From the NCBI GenBank assembly GCA_963971425.1, contig OZ020524.1, positions 21,815,022 through 21,879,021 on the forward strand: DNA of 64,000 bases, given 5' to 3'. The DNA is from Bryoerythrophyllum caledonicum. Its lineage: Eukaryota > Streptophyta > Bryopsida > Pottiales > Pottiaceae. The notes under the pieces were generated by a model, which did not search any database, was not told the DNA's origin, and saw only the letters and a program-made list of their open reading frames with translations. Shown piece after piece: positions 10,801 through 22,655 of this stretch. Within the stretch, counting starts at the first letter, position 1, and each line of letters opens with the position of its first letter. Position numbers and translations under genes: made by a program.

Positions 10801-12276
10801 AATTAAATTGAGGTTGTTAATCTAAAACCATTTGTTGCATTGTCATCCTTCAAATGCGCTTTACGACATCGTTCTAAATACCCACAATTTTTTCTCACAT
10901 TTTCTAAATCAAAAATAAAAAATCTAGTGGGAGGAAATGCAACGTCTTTGTCAAGTGAATAACTAGTAAATCACTAGGGTAGTTAAGCGTGTCGCACTCC
11001 ACAAAGGAAGAATCAACAAGTGCAAGTAGTATAAGAGAATGCGGAGCCTTTACTAATGATAAACAATCACTTACAAGCAAAGGTAATCACTAAACACTCT
11101 CTAACTCACTCACAAAGCTTGACTTGACAAAGACGTCAAATCAAGGACGTGTGCGGAGATATACGCACACACACAACCGTAAGTGGATGGAAAACATCCA
11201 TGGATGAATATGGTGCACCATTGTATGTCCCTCAATCCATAGATTAGTAACAAACAAATCTACACTAAACCACTACGATGCGGAGAGGCCCTCCACGCCA
11301 TGACCCGTGACAAAGGTGGTACAAGGTTGCATGAGGATATGAAGCACTAGAAATTTACTATGACAAAAAAGGGTTATGGGACTCTAAAGAGTGTCATCCA
11401 AGAGTAGAAAAGCTTGCTTATAGTCCCTCACTTTTATAAAAGAAAAAAAATCATTTAAGATTGCAAGTATTAAAAACAACTTGCAAACACATGACAATCT
11501 CTAAATTCAAGTTAGAAGTAGTTTTAGATGCTTTCAATAAAAGAGAGGTCATGTTCTACAGGAACCTTCACCTCTACTCAACCCCTACATGATAGAAGTC
11601 CCAATGTGGGCTTTTGCAAATCTCGTGCATGTCCCCATGGTTGCAGTTAATATTTACATTTCTTAAAACTTTGTAGAAAGATGCAAGGAGACAAGTTGTA
11701 CATGAGAATATCATTTTTATTCTCAATGGACCTCTAAAATTAAAATATTATGCCATCTTAAAGAAAAACTTTTCAAATGCAAACACATTGAGCAACTTCT
11801 AAACTTTTGTTAGGACACTCTTTTAAATGTGAGATTTTCAATACAAGCAAATAATATTATTTCCTTTCATACAGTCAAAAGAATTTTTTGTCTTTAGTTT
11901 AAAAAAATGCATATTATCCCAAGCCAAACATTTTTACACATTATCACACATTGTTGGGCATAGTACCAACAAAAACTTCTTCTTGTCCACATAAAACTTG
12001 AAGACTTTTAATATTTTATACTTTTTATTTTTTCTACTACATGATGTGGTGGAATCCTACTTACTGACTGTTTGGATTTCCATTCTAAAACATATCATAT
12101 ACACAAGAAAATAAACGTGATTTAGCAACTTTTAAACCTCCACTCCTTGCACAAATTCTTTGAATATGCTACACCCCTTGAATTTCTCTACCTCTAAAAA
12201 TTGGTGTCCAAGGAACTAATATCATGCTTGACATGATGGTAAACAATTTAGACATTGTGTAGTGCAAAAATTGGCA
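10801..12276. other. Non-coding, with a diverged dispersed repeat in its 3' half
   Basis: 10.8-11.6 kb shows no gene. From about 11640 the sequence resembles 27.2-27.9 kb and the reverse complement of 31.9-33.6 kb, that is, the host copy of the element inserted at 12277. Confidence 0.45.
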
Positions 12277-13092
12277 TTAACCCCTAAGGGACCGATGTCC
12301 CCTCGGGGGACGTTTTGAGTTTGGGTAAGGTACCACGTTCTCAATTCTAGGCATTATTTTCTGAGATTTTTTATTGAATGGCCAACTTTTGATTAGCTTT
12401 GCGTAGACACAAATTTCGTAGAATTCCGACTTACGGTTCAAAAGTTACAATTTATTTTCACTTACATATACAAATAGTGCAACAGCTTAGTGTGACATAT
12501 CACAAATACTGTCACCAAACTTTAATAATTTCTAAATTCAATAGAAATTTGAGTTTTTGTCCATTTAAAAGAAAGAAAATGTCCTCTTGGAAAGGAAATT
12601 GAGATCTTTGCATCTACCGTACGGATTTGTGAATTTCAAATATTTGAGAAGGATATGATATATGCAAAATATAAAGTGTATTGTTGATTCTCGGCACATA
12701 GTTGCATTGCAGGATTTTTTAGGACATTTTCTACACCTCTTCTACTTCTAAAATTTGGTGCACATGTGCCTAACAGGATCCTTTTCAAGTTAACACAATA
12801 ATATCACGGCCCGTAGTGCAAAAAGTTGCCATAGAAGGTGGTCGAAGTTTGTTGAAGGTGTATAGTATGACCTGAAAAAAAGATTATGTTGCACTTCAAA
12901 GGCTAATATCTTTCAATCCGTGCAGTCAAACTTACCAAAAATTTTACCACACACTCTCATACAAGTCTAGTACAAGATCCTACGGTTGAATTTTCCAAAA
13001 AATGATTTTGTATCATTTTGTGTTGAATGTGCTGAAAATGGCAGTTTTGGAGAGTTTTTGAGGAAAAATTGCCTTGGTCCTTTAGGGGTTAA
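12277..13092. mobile_element. Nested TTAACCCCTAA-ended inverted-repeat element
   Basis: The termini are ttaacccctaagggacc and its near-exact inverse (16 of 17 bases). The element interrupts an older dispersed repeat. The flanks (gtagtgcaaaaattggca before, gtgtagtcaaa after) are nearly contiguous in the uninterrupted copy at about 27840-27875. It has no coding capacity, so it is probably a non-autonomous DNA transposon. The target duplication is not clear. Confidence 0.6.
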
Positions 13093-13480
13093 GTGTAGTC
13101 AAATTCTATTTATCCACTCAATGCAAGGAAAAAATGAATTGTTCTCTCTACTTCAAAAACTGTAATTTTTCAATCCGTGCGGTCAAAATTTATGAATTAA
13201 TGTGAGTATGTTGATTAATAAGTCTTTAATTGAGATTCTACAGTTCAAACTAGAAATAAAAGATTTTGTTTCCTTCCTGATTCATTGCACTCAAATAAAT
13301 AGTTTTGAAGTGGTTTTGGTGAAAAATTGTCAACAAGTTTAGAAGTAAATTATAGAAATTTAGCTCTGCAAGGCTGATTTCAATCATTTGAAATCATTCC
13401 TTACCTCAAGTAATTCTTGTGATAAAAAGTTACATTAACTGCTACCCACAATGATTTGTGTAGGTCAACATGATGCACAA

Positions 13481-13620
13481 TGCCCAGGCAAATTAACCCG
13501 AGGTGGGCCACGTCTTAATTGCATGGGGTCATTTTTCAGGCCCTCTTATTTTGGGGGGTCCAGAGGCTTTTTTTGGAATTTTTTTGGAACTTACCAGAGG
13601 GGGTCAATTCGCCCTGGGCA
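13481..13620. mobile_element. 140-bp foldback/MITE-like element
   Basis: It starts tgcccaggcaaattaaccc and ends in the imperfect inverse of that (ggtcaattcgccctgggca). The flanking atgcacaa and atgtgcaa differ at two of eight bases and may be an old target duplication. Confidence 0.5.
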
Positions 13621-13956
13621 TGTGCAATCCGGATGCTGAACCATACATTATTTTTACTCAGTCCTTGACTAATTGATGATCTTACAAATCTTCCAAAGGA
13701 CGTATACATTCCAAATCCCCAGGTTGAAAAGGCAACATCCAATTGAACATTCAACTTGGCACCATATGGCAATATATTGTGATGTCATGATTAAACCTCG
13801 GAAGCTGTGCACAAGTAGCAGTAGGGAGGAGCTGCCACCTTCCCTGTAAAAGATAATGGGTCAGTAAAGATTCACAAAAGGAAGCAGCATCGATCCGTAC
13901 TGTACTTTCATACAATACCATATCAAACAACGTTGTAACTTGTGAAGTACACGTTC

Positions 13957-13962
13957 TTTATT
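13957..13962 (-). terminator. Candidate polyadenylation signal of the F-box gene
   Basis: A minus-strand AATAAA lies about 770 bases after the stop at 14735. It is the only clear signal noted in the 3' flank. Sequence between 13.96 and 14.73 kb is taken as 3' UTR by inference. Confidence 0.4.
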
Positions 13963-14734
13963 ACAATGGGTGGGTCGTTCCATTATGACTCAACCCAGAT
14001 ATATAAATCCAAAACTGGCTTCACCCTGCACGAACTCCGTCACTTCCAACTTCTACGTCACAGTGCGGTTTACTGAAGACAAAAAAACCTGACCTAGTAG
14101 TAGTGAGGATGAACGAATAAGGAGTGCACACAGGCACTGTTGCTGGAAGTTACACAAAAGAGGCTGATTAAGTTCCCATCTTGCAATCCATCCACATGGT
14201 GAATCCGGATTTTGGAAACTGGTTTTTTCCACGCCGGAACCACCACTTACTGGCTAGCGAATTGCTGTCCCCCTTTCTAATGCTCTCGCCACAACTAGAA
14301 GACCCCTCAACTGGGAAGAAATTGTTCTTCATGATCCTACAGAAATTAAATGGATATTAGTAGGTGATATAAGGTAGGAGTCAATGTGCGAAATGTAGTC
14401 AGGAACGACTCTCTACACAATTTAACAGATGAGCCCAACCCCTGATTACGTGAGGGTACAGTAGTAACGGATACTGAAAAAATGTAAATACAGACTGTGC
14501 TATACACGGGGGTACTCACGGTACTACATATGACAAATGTGCATGAATTAGAACATATTCGGACGCGTCAGACTGCATACCTTAACAAAAGCCCGCCAAT
14601 CTGGAACGGGCGTATATCTCCCGTTGCGAAGTACCACAGCTATCCGCAATATGTCCCGATTGACCAATGTGAAGCTGAAATAGCGAAGAATCTTCATGTA
14701 GAGAGGGTGAGAGACTTCGTGTCACCCTTGCTTG

Positions 14735-17004
14735 TCATACAACCACGTCCAGTCTTGGCTCGAAGGGCAATACGTGGTCATAATGGTATCCAGGGCCACT
14801 AGGAAGCCACTGCCAGACCTTAAGGGATAAGTCGTACATGAGGGCCCGCGAACTGAGAAAATAGATCACATTTCCTAAACCGCGACACCGGAAATGGGTA
14901 GGGCGAGTCCACTCTTTGCAAAACTCCTCCAGAAGTGCCGGTGGCATGGTCACCACTTCTATCCACTCGCCACCGGTTTCTTTCTCTCGCAGCTCCCACA
15001 AACGTATTGCTTTAGGCTTGGCGAAGTGACTGTCTTCCGATATTCTCCCAACAATCAGAAGCGATCCCTGGCACTCCACCAACGAAGGAGGCGCCTGGAA
15101 ATTCAGCAGCATGGCAGACCGAATCTCCTCTCTCCACGCCTGCTGCTCGATGTCATATGCGTGGAGTATCAGAGTCACAGGCCAGCCTCTTGTGGCAGAC
15201 AGGTTGTAGAACATCCCATTGCAATAAACCAAGCGGTGACTTGTGAAGGAGCCAAGCGCCCTGCCTGTGATCTCCCACGTCCCCGTGGCAGAATCGTAAA
15301 CCTCCGTATTCGACACTAGATCCTGCCGTGATTGCGTGCCCACCACGACGATCTTGTAGTGCCTTGTGACCTTGTCCACTATCATCCCCAACAGATGCAC
15401 GCGCTTGATGTAGAGCATACTGGGCAGGTCCTTCCACTGCGTAGTCAGGGGGTTACAAACACACACAACAGCAAGACGGTTCGGATACGAGGCTGAACAC
15501 AAGAGCCCCCCGGCTGATGCTAACGTATACATCTTCGACAGATACTGAGGCACTGGAACAGTGTGCCAGATCCCCAGAGAAGGATTATAAGCCATGGCCA
15601 CCATCTCAGTCGGATGCTTCGCATGAATCGAAAACAGCCACAGCTGCTGCGAGACAACGGTGGACCAAAGCTCCAGAAACGAGTTCGTTTTCAACAACGT
15701 GTTCCACCGCTTGCACACAGAGCGGAATCGGAAGAAACTGGGGACTGGAAGACAAGCCAGAGTCCTGTCAATCAAATCCTCCGGCAGGCCACTCCAGATG
15801 CGGTCCTGCAGCGGCATGAGCGCGAGCCGCTCCTCCTCACGTCGCTTCTTCAGCAGATCAGCCACGATGCGAATGCTGGTGTCGGAGTACATGGACGCAA
15901 CGTCGATTTGCACGGACAATGCCTTGTCACTGAACTCATCCACCACTCGGTTGTTCCACTCCTTCCGCAAATTGATCATGTCATCAACGAGGGCCTTGTC
16001 CGCCTCGTCCTCTGTAATCATTGCACTAGGGAAGCATGAATTCACCTTCTCCTCTAGCACCGCCGGCGCGCACGCCAAGCAATCCATGTAGTAGTCCAGC
16101 TCCGCCTGCCTTGTCTTCACCAGGAGATCCAACATCCCACTCTTGTAGTCACTCAAGATCCTTCTCGCGCTCCCGGTCGCGGTCATCAGACTTTGCGGCG
16201 TCCCCAAGATCACCACGTTCTCGTACATCAATTCCTGCGGAAACGTGCCTTCGGTCCGATGATCACACAAAACAAGAAGACACTGCGCCGTCCGCAGATA
16301 CAGCTCGTACTGCTCCCGAAACAGCATCAGCGACTCGTCCAAAAGCGCAGACAATGCCGCAGGTGGCCTCTCAAGCGAGTGACTCACACTCTGGTCGGAA
16401 GATCCATCCCGGTCAAGATCTGCTTGCCAAACCCCCTCCAATTACCAACAAGACGTCACCAAAAACAAACAAAAAAGCGCAACAATGCACATCCAAAACA
16501 ACGACCTCAAAAACAAAATTCAAAATTTAAAAAAATAAATAAAAAACACGGAGATCAAGCCAGATTGTAGAAATGGCTCGACAAGAGGGAGATAACAGCA
16601 ACCTACGCGCCATCCGTCTTAACAGAGTGAGATTCGAAATTGGAAAAACTAACGAGGCACAATCAAAGCCCTAAGCACTGACCGTCAAGCTTGAAAGACG
16701 GCGAGAGCGGCTGGCTCGTCGTGTCCTCCGAGAGCATCTCGACATCGAGCAGCTTGGACGCGGTGGCGGCGACGGTCGGGCTGCTAGCGCAGGCGACGAC
16801 GAGCGGGCCGACCACACTGGAGCTCGACTCGCCTCTCTCCCCGGCGCGACGCACGCCGCGCTTGTCCCCCCCGAAGCTGGTGGTAGTGTTATTGTTATTG
16901 TCTTTGCAATCCTTCTTCGTGGTGAGCCACTCCTCCGCGCGCACCACCACCGCCTCGTGCGACACGATGAGGAACGGCAGCCTGCTGCCTGCCCGGCACG
17001 CCAT
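14735..17004 (-). CDS. F-box/kelch-type substrate receptor of an SCF ubiquitin ligase
   Basis: Two exons join in frame: 17004-16683 (phase 1, donor gtcagt) and 16419-14735, giving 668 residues. The start is the first ATG in exon 1. The large exon alone has no upstream ATG and a stop codon just before it, so exon 1 is needed. A canonical F-box (WSGLPEDLIDRTLACL followed by FRFRSVCKRWNTLL) lies near residues 316-350. Ahead of it is a ~300-residue N-terminal region with a helical part. After it come kelch-like repeats such as MAYNPSLGIWHTVPVP and NTEVYDSATGTWEI. F-box proteins bind SKP1 and present targets to a cullin-1 ligase. Kelch blades supply target or ligand binding. The intron acceptor is an AAGCAG tandem (16425-16420), so isoforms differing by one residue are possible. 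The frame is intact. The substrate is unknown. Confidence 0.9.
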
Positions 17005-17395
17005 CGCAAAACCCTTGCCCTCCCTCCCTCCTCTCAAACTCTCTTCTCGCTCCCCTCTCACACAACCCCCGCTCCTCCTCCTCCGCCTCAACTTCACCAC
17101 CTCTCCATCCCCGATCCCCGTCTCACCTCACGTCCCTCCTGACCATCACCTCCATGGCAGCAACCTCTTCTTCCTCAGCTTGCGAAACAGCAGCACCTCA
17201 GCAAAAACAAACGCCCTTGTAATCAGGTGGTCACCTTCTGACACCATCAACCCACTCCCCGAGTCTCCACGCATCGACGTCGTCTCCTCTTCGTCGCCTC
17301 TGCCCCCCAGTCGTTCGTTCCTCATCTCCCGCTAGCCTGTGTTCGTCCGTCGTCGTTGATTTTGTTCGTTCGTCGTGCCGGGTTTGCCTGATTTA

Positions 17396-17500
17396 GTTCG
17401 TCCCCTCTCACTTACTTCGTTCGATTTTTCGTTCGTCCCCTCTCACTTACTTCGTTCGATTTTTCGTTCGTCCCCTCTCACTTACTTCGTTCGATTTTTC
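17396..17500. repeat. Three exact 35-bp tandem repeats in the F-box gene 5' region
   Basis: Units begin at 17396, 17431 and 17466, each starting gttcgtcccctctcac. They lie about 390-500 bases upstream of the F-box ATG, in a pyrimidine-rich leader or promoter when read on the plus strand. A fourth, partial gttcgt follows at 17501. Confidence 0.85.
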
Positions 17501-18270
17501 GTTCGTTACCCTCTGGGTGGTACTGATATGATACCCCATTTGATATCCGCTCTGTGGTGAGAAGTTTAATCTCGGGTGCGCACCTAGAACCGTCACTGCA
17601 CCTGAAACCACTAGGTACCATTCCCTTCATGTGATTGTCGTGAATAGGAGTTGAATGCTTATTTAGGGAGAATCGATACCTCTTTTTTCCCCATGCTCGT
17701 ATCATTCCACCGTAACAGAAAGAAAATACCTAAACTTCAGTTTCGTTTTGAATTGCAGATTACATCCACATTTATAAGTTGGTTACAACAGACAAGCACG
17801 TCCAACGGCTAAGAATAATTAGACTAAATGGAGGAGAAAAAGCATTGAAAATATGCGTTTTGATAGAGGAACGAAGTTACTGGGGTAAAACATTTACTAA
17901 TGAATGGAGAATAACCAAGTGTCGGTTTAGGGCACGGTGGCGGATGTGGGCGGGGATGATCGTACGTGGTGTGGGCACTGCCAAAACTCGGTTGGGGCCC
18001 GAGTTGTCGTGCCGAGATTCGGCCTTGTTTAGCCCACCCCCAGAATTAGCGCATGGACGCCCCTATTACAGCTGCCCCTTAGTGAAGCATGGTGTGTGTT
18101 GACCGGATGCTGGCCCAACTTTTTAGATCTTTGATCTGCGGCCGCTGCTTCTAATGGCGTCTTATTTAATTGCAGCATCGAGATGGGCATCGTCCACAAA
18201 GCTCTGGTGATTCAAATTTTGTCTGGCGTGGAACCTCTGATTCCTCTCACTTTCTTTAGTATGGTGGGGA
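17501..18270. other. Upstream flank of the F-box gene
   Basis: No supported gene is seen. Base composition is less AT-rich than the neighbouring intergenic DNA. Confidence 0.35.
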
Positions 18271-18273
18271 CAC

Positions 18274-18744
18274 CTATTCCCGTGAGTCTAACCTCAAATG
18301 AACAACATGGGCGCCTTGGACGAAATCTTCCATCCTGAACGGACGTTCTTTTCTCATCCACTGTGGCAGTATTACTTGGGCAGCGGGCTTATCAGTGGAG
18401 CTCAGTCTGAGCGTGTGTATTGGATTTTTTAACGGGCCCATGCTTTTAATCCATTTCTGATTTGTCTCGGGAGATGTGCTTTGTGGCCACTTGTTGCTCC
18501 TATGGCCAACTAGCTTGAAGCTCACATTCCACAGCAGGCGACTTGAATGTGATGAAGAAGTGGGTGGGGCTGGGGTTGGCCAAAATTTATAATCAGGGCC
18601 GCTGTACACTATGGTCGAGAACTGCAGCAGTCGGTCAAGGATTTCAACCAAAGACATGGTTATTTGAGGCAAGAGAGGGTATGCCAAAGAAGATAAAAAG
18701 ACAATAATATAAGGTAAGCCTCCCCATAACCAACAAAAATCCAT
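18274..18744 (-). CDS. Hypothetical 156-residue protein
   Basis: An open frame runs from ATG 18744. The N-terminus is hydrophobic (WGGLPYIIVFLSSLAYPLL), compatible with a signal or membrane segment. The rest is rich in Pro, Ser and Trp. No family is recognised and no splice partners were found. The segment is more GC-rich than its surroundings, which mildly favours a real or recently real gene. A chance ORF is not excluded. Confidence 0.3.
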   Translation of the reverse strand: MDFCWLWGGLPYIIVFLSSLAYPLLPQITMSLVEILDRLLQFSTIVYSGPDYKFWPTPAPPTSSSHSSRLLWNVSFKLVGHRSNKWPQSTSPETNQKWIKSMGPLKNPIHTLRLSSTDKPAAQVILPQWMRKERPFRMEDFVQGAHVVHLRLDSRE

Positions 18745-18779
18745 AGCCAACGCCTATAAAGTTGGGGTATATCCAACCC

Positions 18780-21550
18780 TCTTCCATCCCATTACCACCA
18801 ACTCAATTCCAAATGGAGGTTTGCTATTAGTCAAGACCCTTACTTTTGGTCGTTGGTGATGGGGGTACCTACTGCTGGCCACCCACAAAACATGGCTGCA
18901 CAGTTTGAAAATTCATAACTAATTCAGTTTTCATCAAATAAACAGATGAAATCACTTGGGTTGGAATTGCAATTCTATTTGGCTATCACTGAAAAATAAT
19001 AGTATAATTATCTCCTCTCTCCATATATGCACATTCCTTAACTTGTCGGTTTTAGGGGGGCTTACCTTAATGCCTTACTATTTTATTCAAGTTGGAGTTA
19101 TCTCAAGGCCAAGTTTCTTGTCTAGGGCTTTGAGGTTGCACAAGAAACTTGACCTTCCGGAGAAACCCCCCTCAAAAAAGTGTCACCATATAGGCACCCA
19201 TGTCATTTTTTTCATCCATAACTATGCAAAGTTCTCCATTGGTAGACTCTTCACCATAATAGTGTAAATCTCCATTGAAGAAGAGCCACACTCTTGACCA
19301 ATCATACTCTAGAATTCCCCCGGAATTCTTGATTGATGACCTTCAATGTAGTGTATAGCGGCCGTTAATTCTAGTTATACTTAAAGTTCTAGAATGTTAT
19401 TTATAGTATTTAAAAACCCTAAGTATTACATAGATAATAGAACAATTTAGAACTTTACATATTTTGAGAATTAAAAAAAATTCATTTGAGAAGCATTACA
19501 ATAACCTTGAGAAGTAAAAAGAAAGTAAATGCATTATTTTTGGTGTAGCTATAGATTGTGCAAAAGAAATTAGTATTAATTTGATTCAAGCTCTAATACT
19601 AATAACACTCAATGCTTGACACCCTAAATAAAGGTATATTAGATTTTTAACTAAACAACTCAAAAAATATGATTAATAAAACCTCACAATTTAAGGAAAT
19701 CAATTGAAGATTGATTAGGAAACATAGATATAAACAACAAACCATCCGTTGACTTCTTAAACAACCCAACAATTAGCGACTCACACATGGCACCTTATTA
19801 CATTCTGCACTAAGCAAAATGGAAAATGCTCTTAAACAAAAAAGAAAATTGCAATAGAAAATATTCTTCAATATTTGAATATGTCCTATTTGTAAGAATA
19901 TAGAACCATGGCTGACACACATTACTTGAATGGGTTCTCTTCCCCTACTCAATTTTTGCCCTGTGTTTTGCCTTTGTAGTGCGTTGCATCATGGACTTGA
20001 GGCTAATCTCGCGAGTGATGTCTACATCGTGTGTGTTTTTGTTTTCTTTTAAGTAATCTCAGATTGGGTCTTTTGACACATCTAACCTAAATGGCATATG
20101 TACATACTATATGTACATATTTGTGACACATAGCTACACATCTTACTTAACCCTTTAAGGCCAATGAGCTCACAAGGCCTAAGAGAATCTATTAGCATAA
20201 TTGATTATATATAACATCATTTATACAACAGATACATTTCATTGCAACCCAACTTCATAGAAATTAGTGTAGCTCATCAATGCTTGCATTGTTTGTGGTG
20301 GATCCAGTCCTAGTAGATGCTCATCTTGCTCCGCCCCTAAGTCACAATTTAAAGTTTCCATGGAGGTCTACAGGCAACCTCCATGGAAAACAACCCGTAA
20401 AAGAACGTGTACATGCACGTGTACGTTTGGAGCCTATTATAAAAAGACCCTCTTCTAGACTACATAATCCTAATTTCACTAACTATTTATTGAATTTGTT
20501 TATTGTAGATTTGCACTTGAAATAATAAAAATATATACAACCACTCAACAATGCAGTTCTTGCACAAGGAAGGAAGGTTGACCCTCCTATTGTTATTATA
20601 GTTGGCACTATGGCAGCATTGTATATTCCATCTATGAACCTTCACAAAAAGAAACCCATGTTTTTTGTAACGCTTTGAAAAACATCCAAATGTCAAATGA
20701 AACATGCTCTAACATTAATGTTGATGTCACTTAAAATCCGTCTACTTTGACGGCAAAAAATGTCCCAAATTTTTCTGAACACGATTGATTACGGATTGTC
20801 AACGTCTTGACGTCTAACACAATAGGGTCTAAAAAACTTTGGAAAAGGTGCCACGTTGAGGGGTGTATATGTCCACATAAGTGAATTCTTCCCTTGGGCA
20901 CTGCCACGTGGGATTATTTTATCCACCTCCATTCTGATGGAGCAGTGACGTGGAATTCAAAATTTGTTGACGTGGATCTCCAATTTCTACGTAGACCATC
21001 CACATGAGCTGACATCATGGTTTTCCACGCATATTTTTCCACACACGGCTATTGCATTTGACGCTTCTTATGATGCGTTCGTGTTCTTCATGACATCAAT
21101 CTTGACGTAGGCGCGTTTTGAAGAACACAACGTCTGACATTGAGGCCTCGTGCTCTATGTCAACAACATGTCCGGCACCATGTTGTCATTGACATTTGTC
21201 ATGCTAGAGTCCATGTTCACTTGGACATTCTCTTTGTTTATGCAAACGTTTTTCTAAACATGCACTACATATATTGTTATTGTATTTGATGTTCTCTTTA
21301 GCATGAGATGAACATGTGTTGTAAGTGGAAACATCCAACACTCTCAGCTCTGATGTGAAAGATGAACATGTCATCAAGGTGCGTTGTTGGCTTTCACATT
21401 TGCGGTAACATGGTCGGTGGTAAACTGTGGAACACCGTTGTTGAATTCGTCGTCTATAGCAACACAAAGCATCCTATACATCCTAAGGGTCTACTCATTC
21501 CAAGCATGACATATAAAGTCTGTCTCATCTAATGCCATAAAAAATGGCAA
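18780..21550. other. Gene-free stretch with an inverted repeat and an ACGT-rich patch
   Basis: No gene is supported. At 19043-19175 an imperfect foldback is present, with arms aaggccaagtttcttgt (19104-19120) and acaagaaacttgacctt (19140-19156) inside weaker outer arms. At about 20790-21125 many ACGT cores occur, including gccacgtggg. The rest is AT-rich. Confidence 0.4.
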
Positions 21551-21557
21551 TTGCTAT

Positions 21558-21700
21558 TTCAAACATCACAAGATATACTGCCCAACTGCCTTGACATCAA
21601 TGACGTCAAAGTTGTCGCCCCATCACTTCTTTTGAATGGCCTCAGCTTTCTTGCCACTCCTAGCATGCACGATTACGTAGCCATCCTCACAGCGTTAGTT
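21558..21700 (-). pseudogene. Decayed coding fragment, unrecognised
   Basis: The minus strand encodes a protein-like run (EDGYVIVHARSGKKAEAIQKK), then TGA, then WGDNFDVIDVKAVGQYIL in the same frame, and ends at TGA. The stop sits where an Arg codon CGA would fit. No family is recognised. It may belong with the possible exon at 21830-22000. Confidence 0.3.
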
Positions 21701-21829
21701 TGTAAATAAGCTATTGCATTTCGGAAGACTACTTTATATGCAATTTTAGCACATTTACACTTGTACGTTGGCTAACATTTGTATTGAAAATTAAAGAAAA
21801 ACCATGAATAAGATAGATACTTCTGAGTC

Positions 21830-22000
21830 ATCTTTGACACAACATGTGAAGGTTTGGGTAGACTGACTGGCTTCGGTGTTGGGCCTTTGCTTCCTGTTGC
21901 CATAGCCGTTTGCTTCATTGCCTTCGCAGTTTGTGAGGTCTTTGCCGCACGTTGTGGGCAAGTTGATGGCTCACCTTGTGCTTCAATCTCTTCCTGCAAG
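21830..22000 (-). other. Possible exon, Lys/Pro/Thr-rich
   Basis: A frame preceded by a cttgcag acceptor encodes EEIEAQGEPSTCPQRAAK and onward to KPVSLPKPSHVVSKM, where a gtatct donor is possible. It is low-complexity, basic and without a recognised family. It lies 3' of the kinase remnant on the same strand, but linkage is unproven. Confidence 0.25.
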
Positions 22001-22367
22001 AGTAAAGAAGAATAACACATTAGAGTGCACACTTGTATTCATTCCAGGGCTCAACAGATTGACTTTTTCCATTTACATGGGAACACAACATCTAACATCT
22101 ACACATGCTAATAAAAGAACTTGCTTGTGAAAATGAACGCATTTGGAGATCACACTCACCCGAAAGGTAAATCACATGTATTGCCTCCATCCTCACTGAC
22201 ATTACAAATTGTCATCTGTGACTTCAAAAAAGACATCAGTATTGACAAGAGATTGTGCAACAAAAATGCCAATTTATCATAATAAACTGGCAATATATTT
22301 CATATAGGCTTGAATATTTTCCATGTTATGAGTCAAAGAGATAATCTGTGGTGAAAGTATTGGTTAC

Positions 22368-22655
22368 CAAATAAATGGTCCCAGAGATTACCCCGTAGTA
22401 TATATTCATACACGAGCATCTGCATGCAAAATCAACACATTAGTTAGTTCATCCACACCTAAGGTAGCACAAAAAATGACAAGACTTGATCCACATGCTC
22501 GCCCTCGTCATTGCAACAACCCTCTAGCATGACAAGGTTGCAATGATGCACTCGAGACAGGAGTTGTATCTTGGTGTAAAACTCATGGGCGCCTTGAAGC
22601 AATCCTTGTTCCGCACGCTTGATAGCCATAAGCTTTTTGCCATCATTAATAATGT
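22368..22655 (-). pseudogene. Receptor-like kinase remnant (two exons of the kinase N-lobe)
   Basis: Exon 22655-22495 encodes NDGKKLMAIKRAEQG, with the beta-3 Lys of VAIK type, then HEFYTKIQLLSRVHHCNLV. Exon 22419-22368 encodes MLVYEYILRGNLWDHLF. Joined at CAT/gtggat and cag/ATG they restore the typical plant receptor-kinase text GEH-MLVYEY in frame. Plant leucine-rich-repeat receptor kinases of this type have TEIELLSRVHH. Here the helix-C Glu is Lys (YTKIQLL), which would break the Lys-Glu salt bridge. The glycine-rich loop, the HRD and DFG motifs and the extracellular part are not found nearby, so this is a fragment. Confidence 0.7.

Noticed and set aside
14894..16570. Several long plus-strand open frames opposite the F-box gene
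   Set aside because: They are antisense to a gene with a clear F-box and kelch sequence and have no recognisable domains. They follow from its base composition.
16691..17335. 214-codon plus-strand frame upstream of the F-box gene
   Set aside because: It is the reverse of F-box exon 1 and a pyrimidine-rich leader. Its Ser/Pro-rich composition reflects low-complexity DNA.
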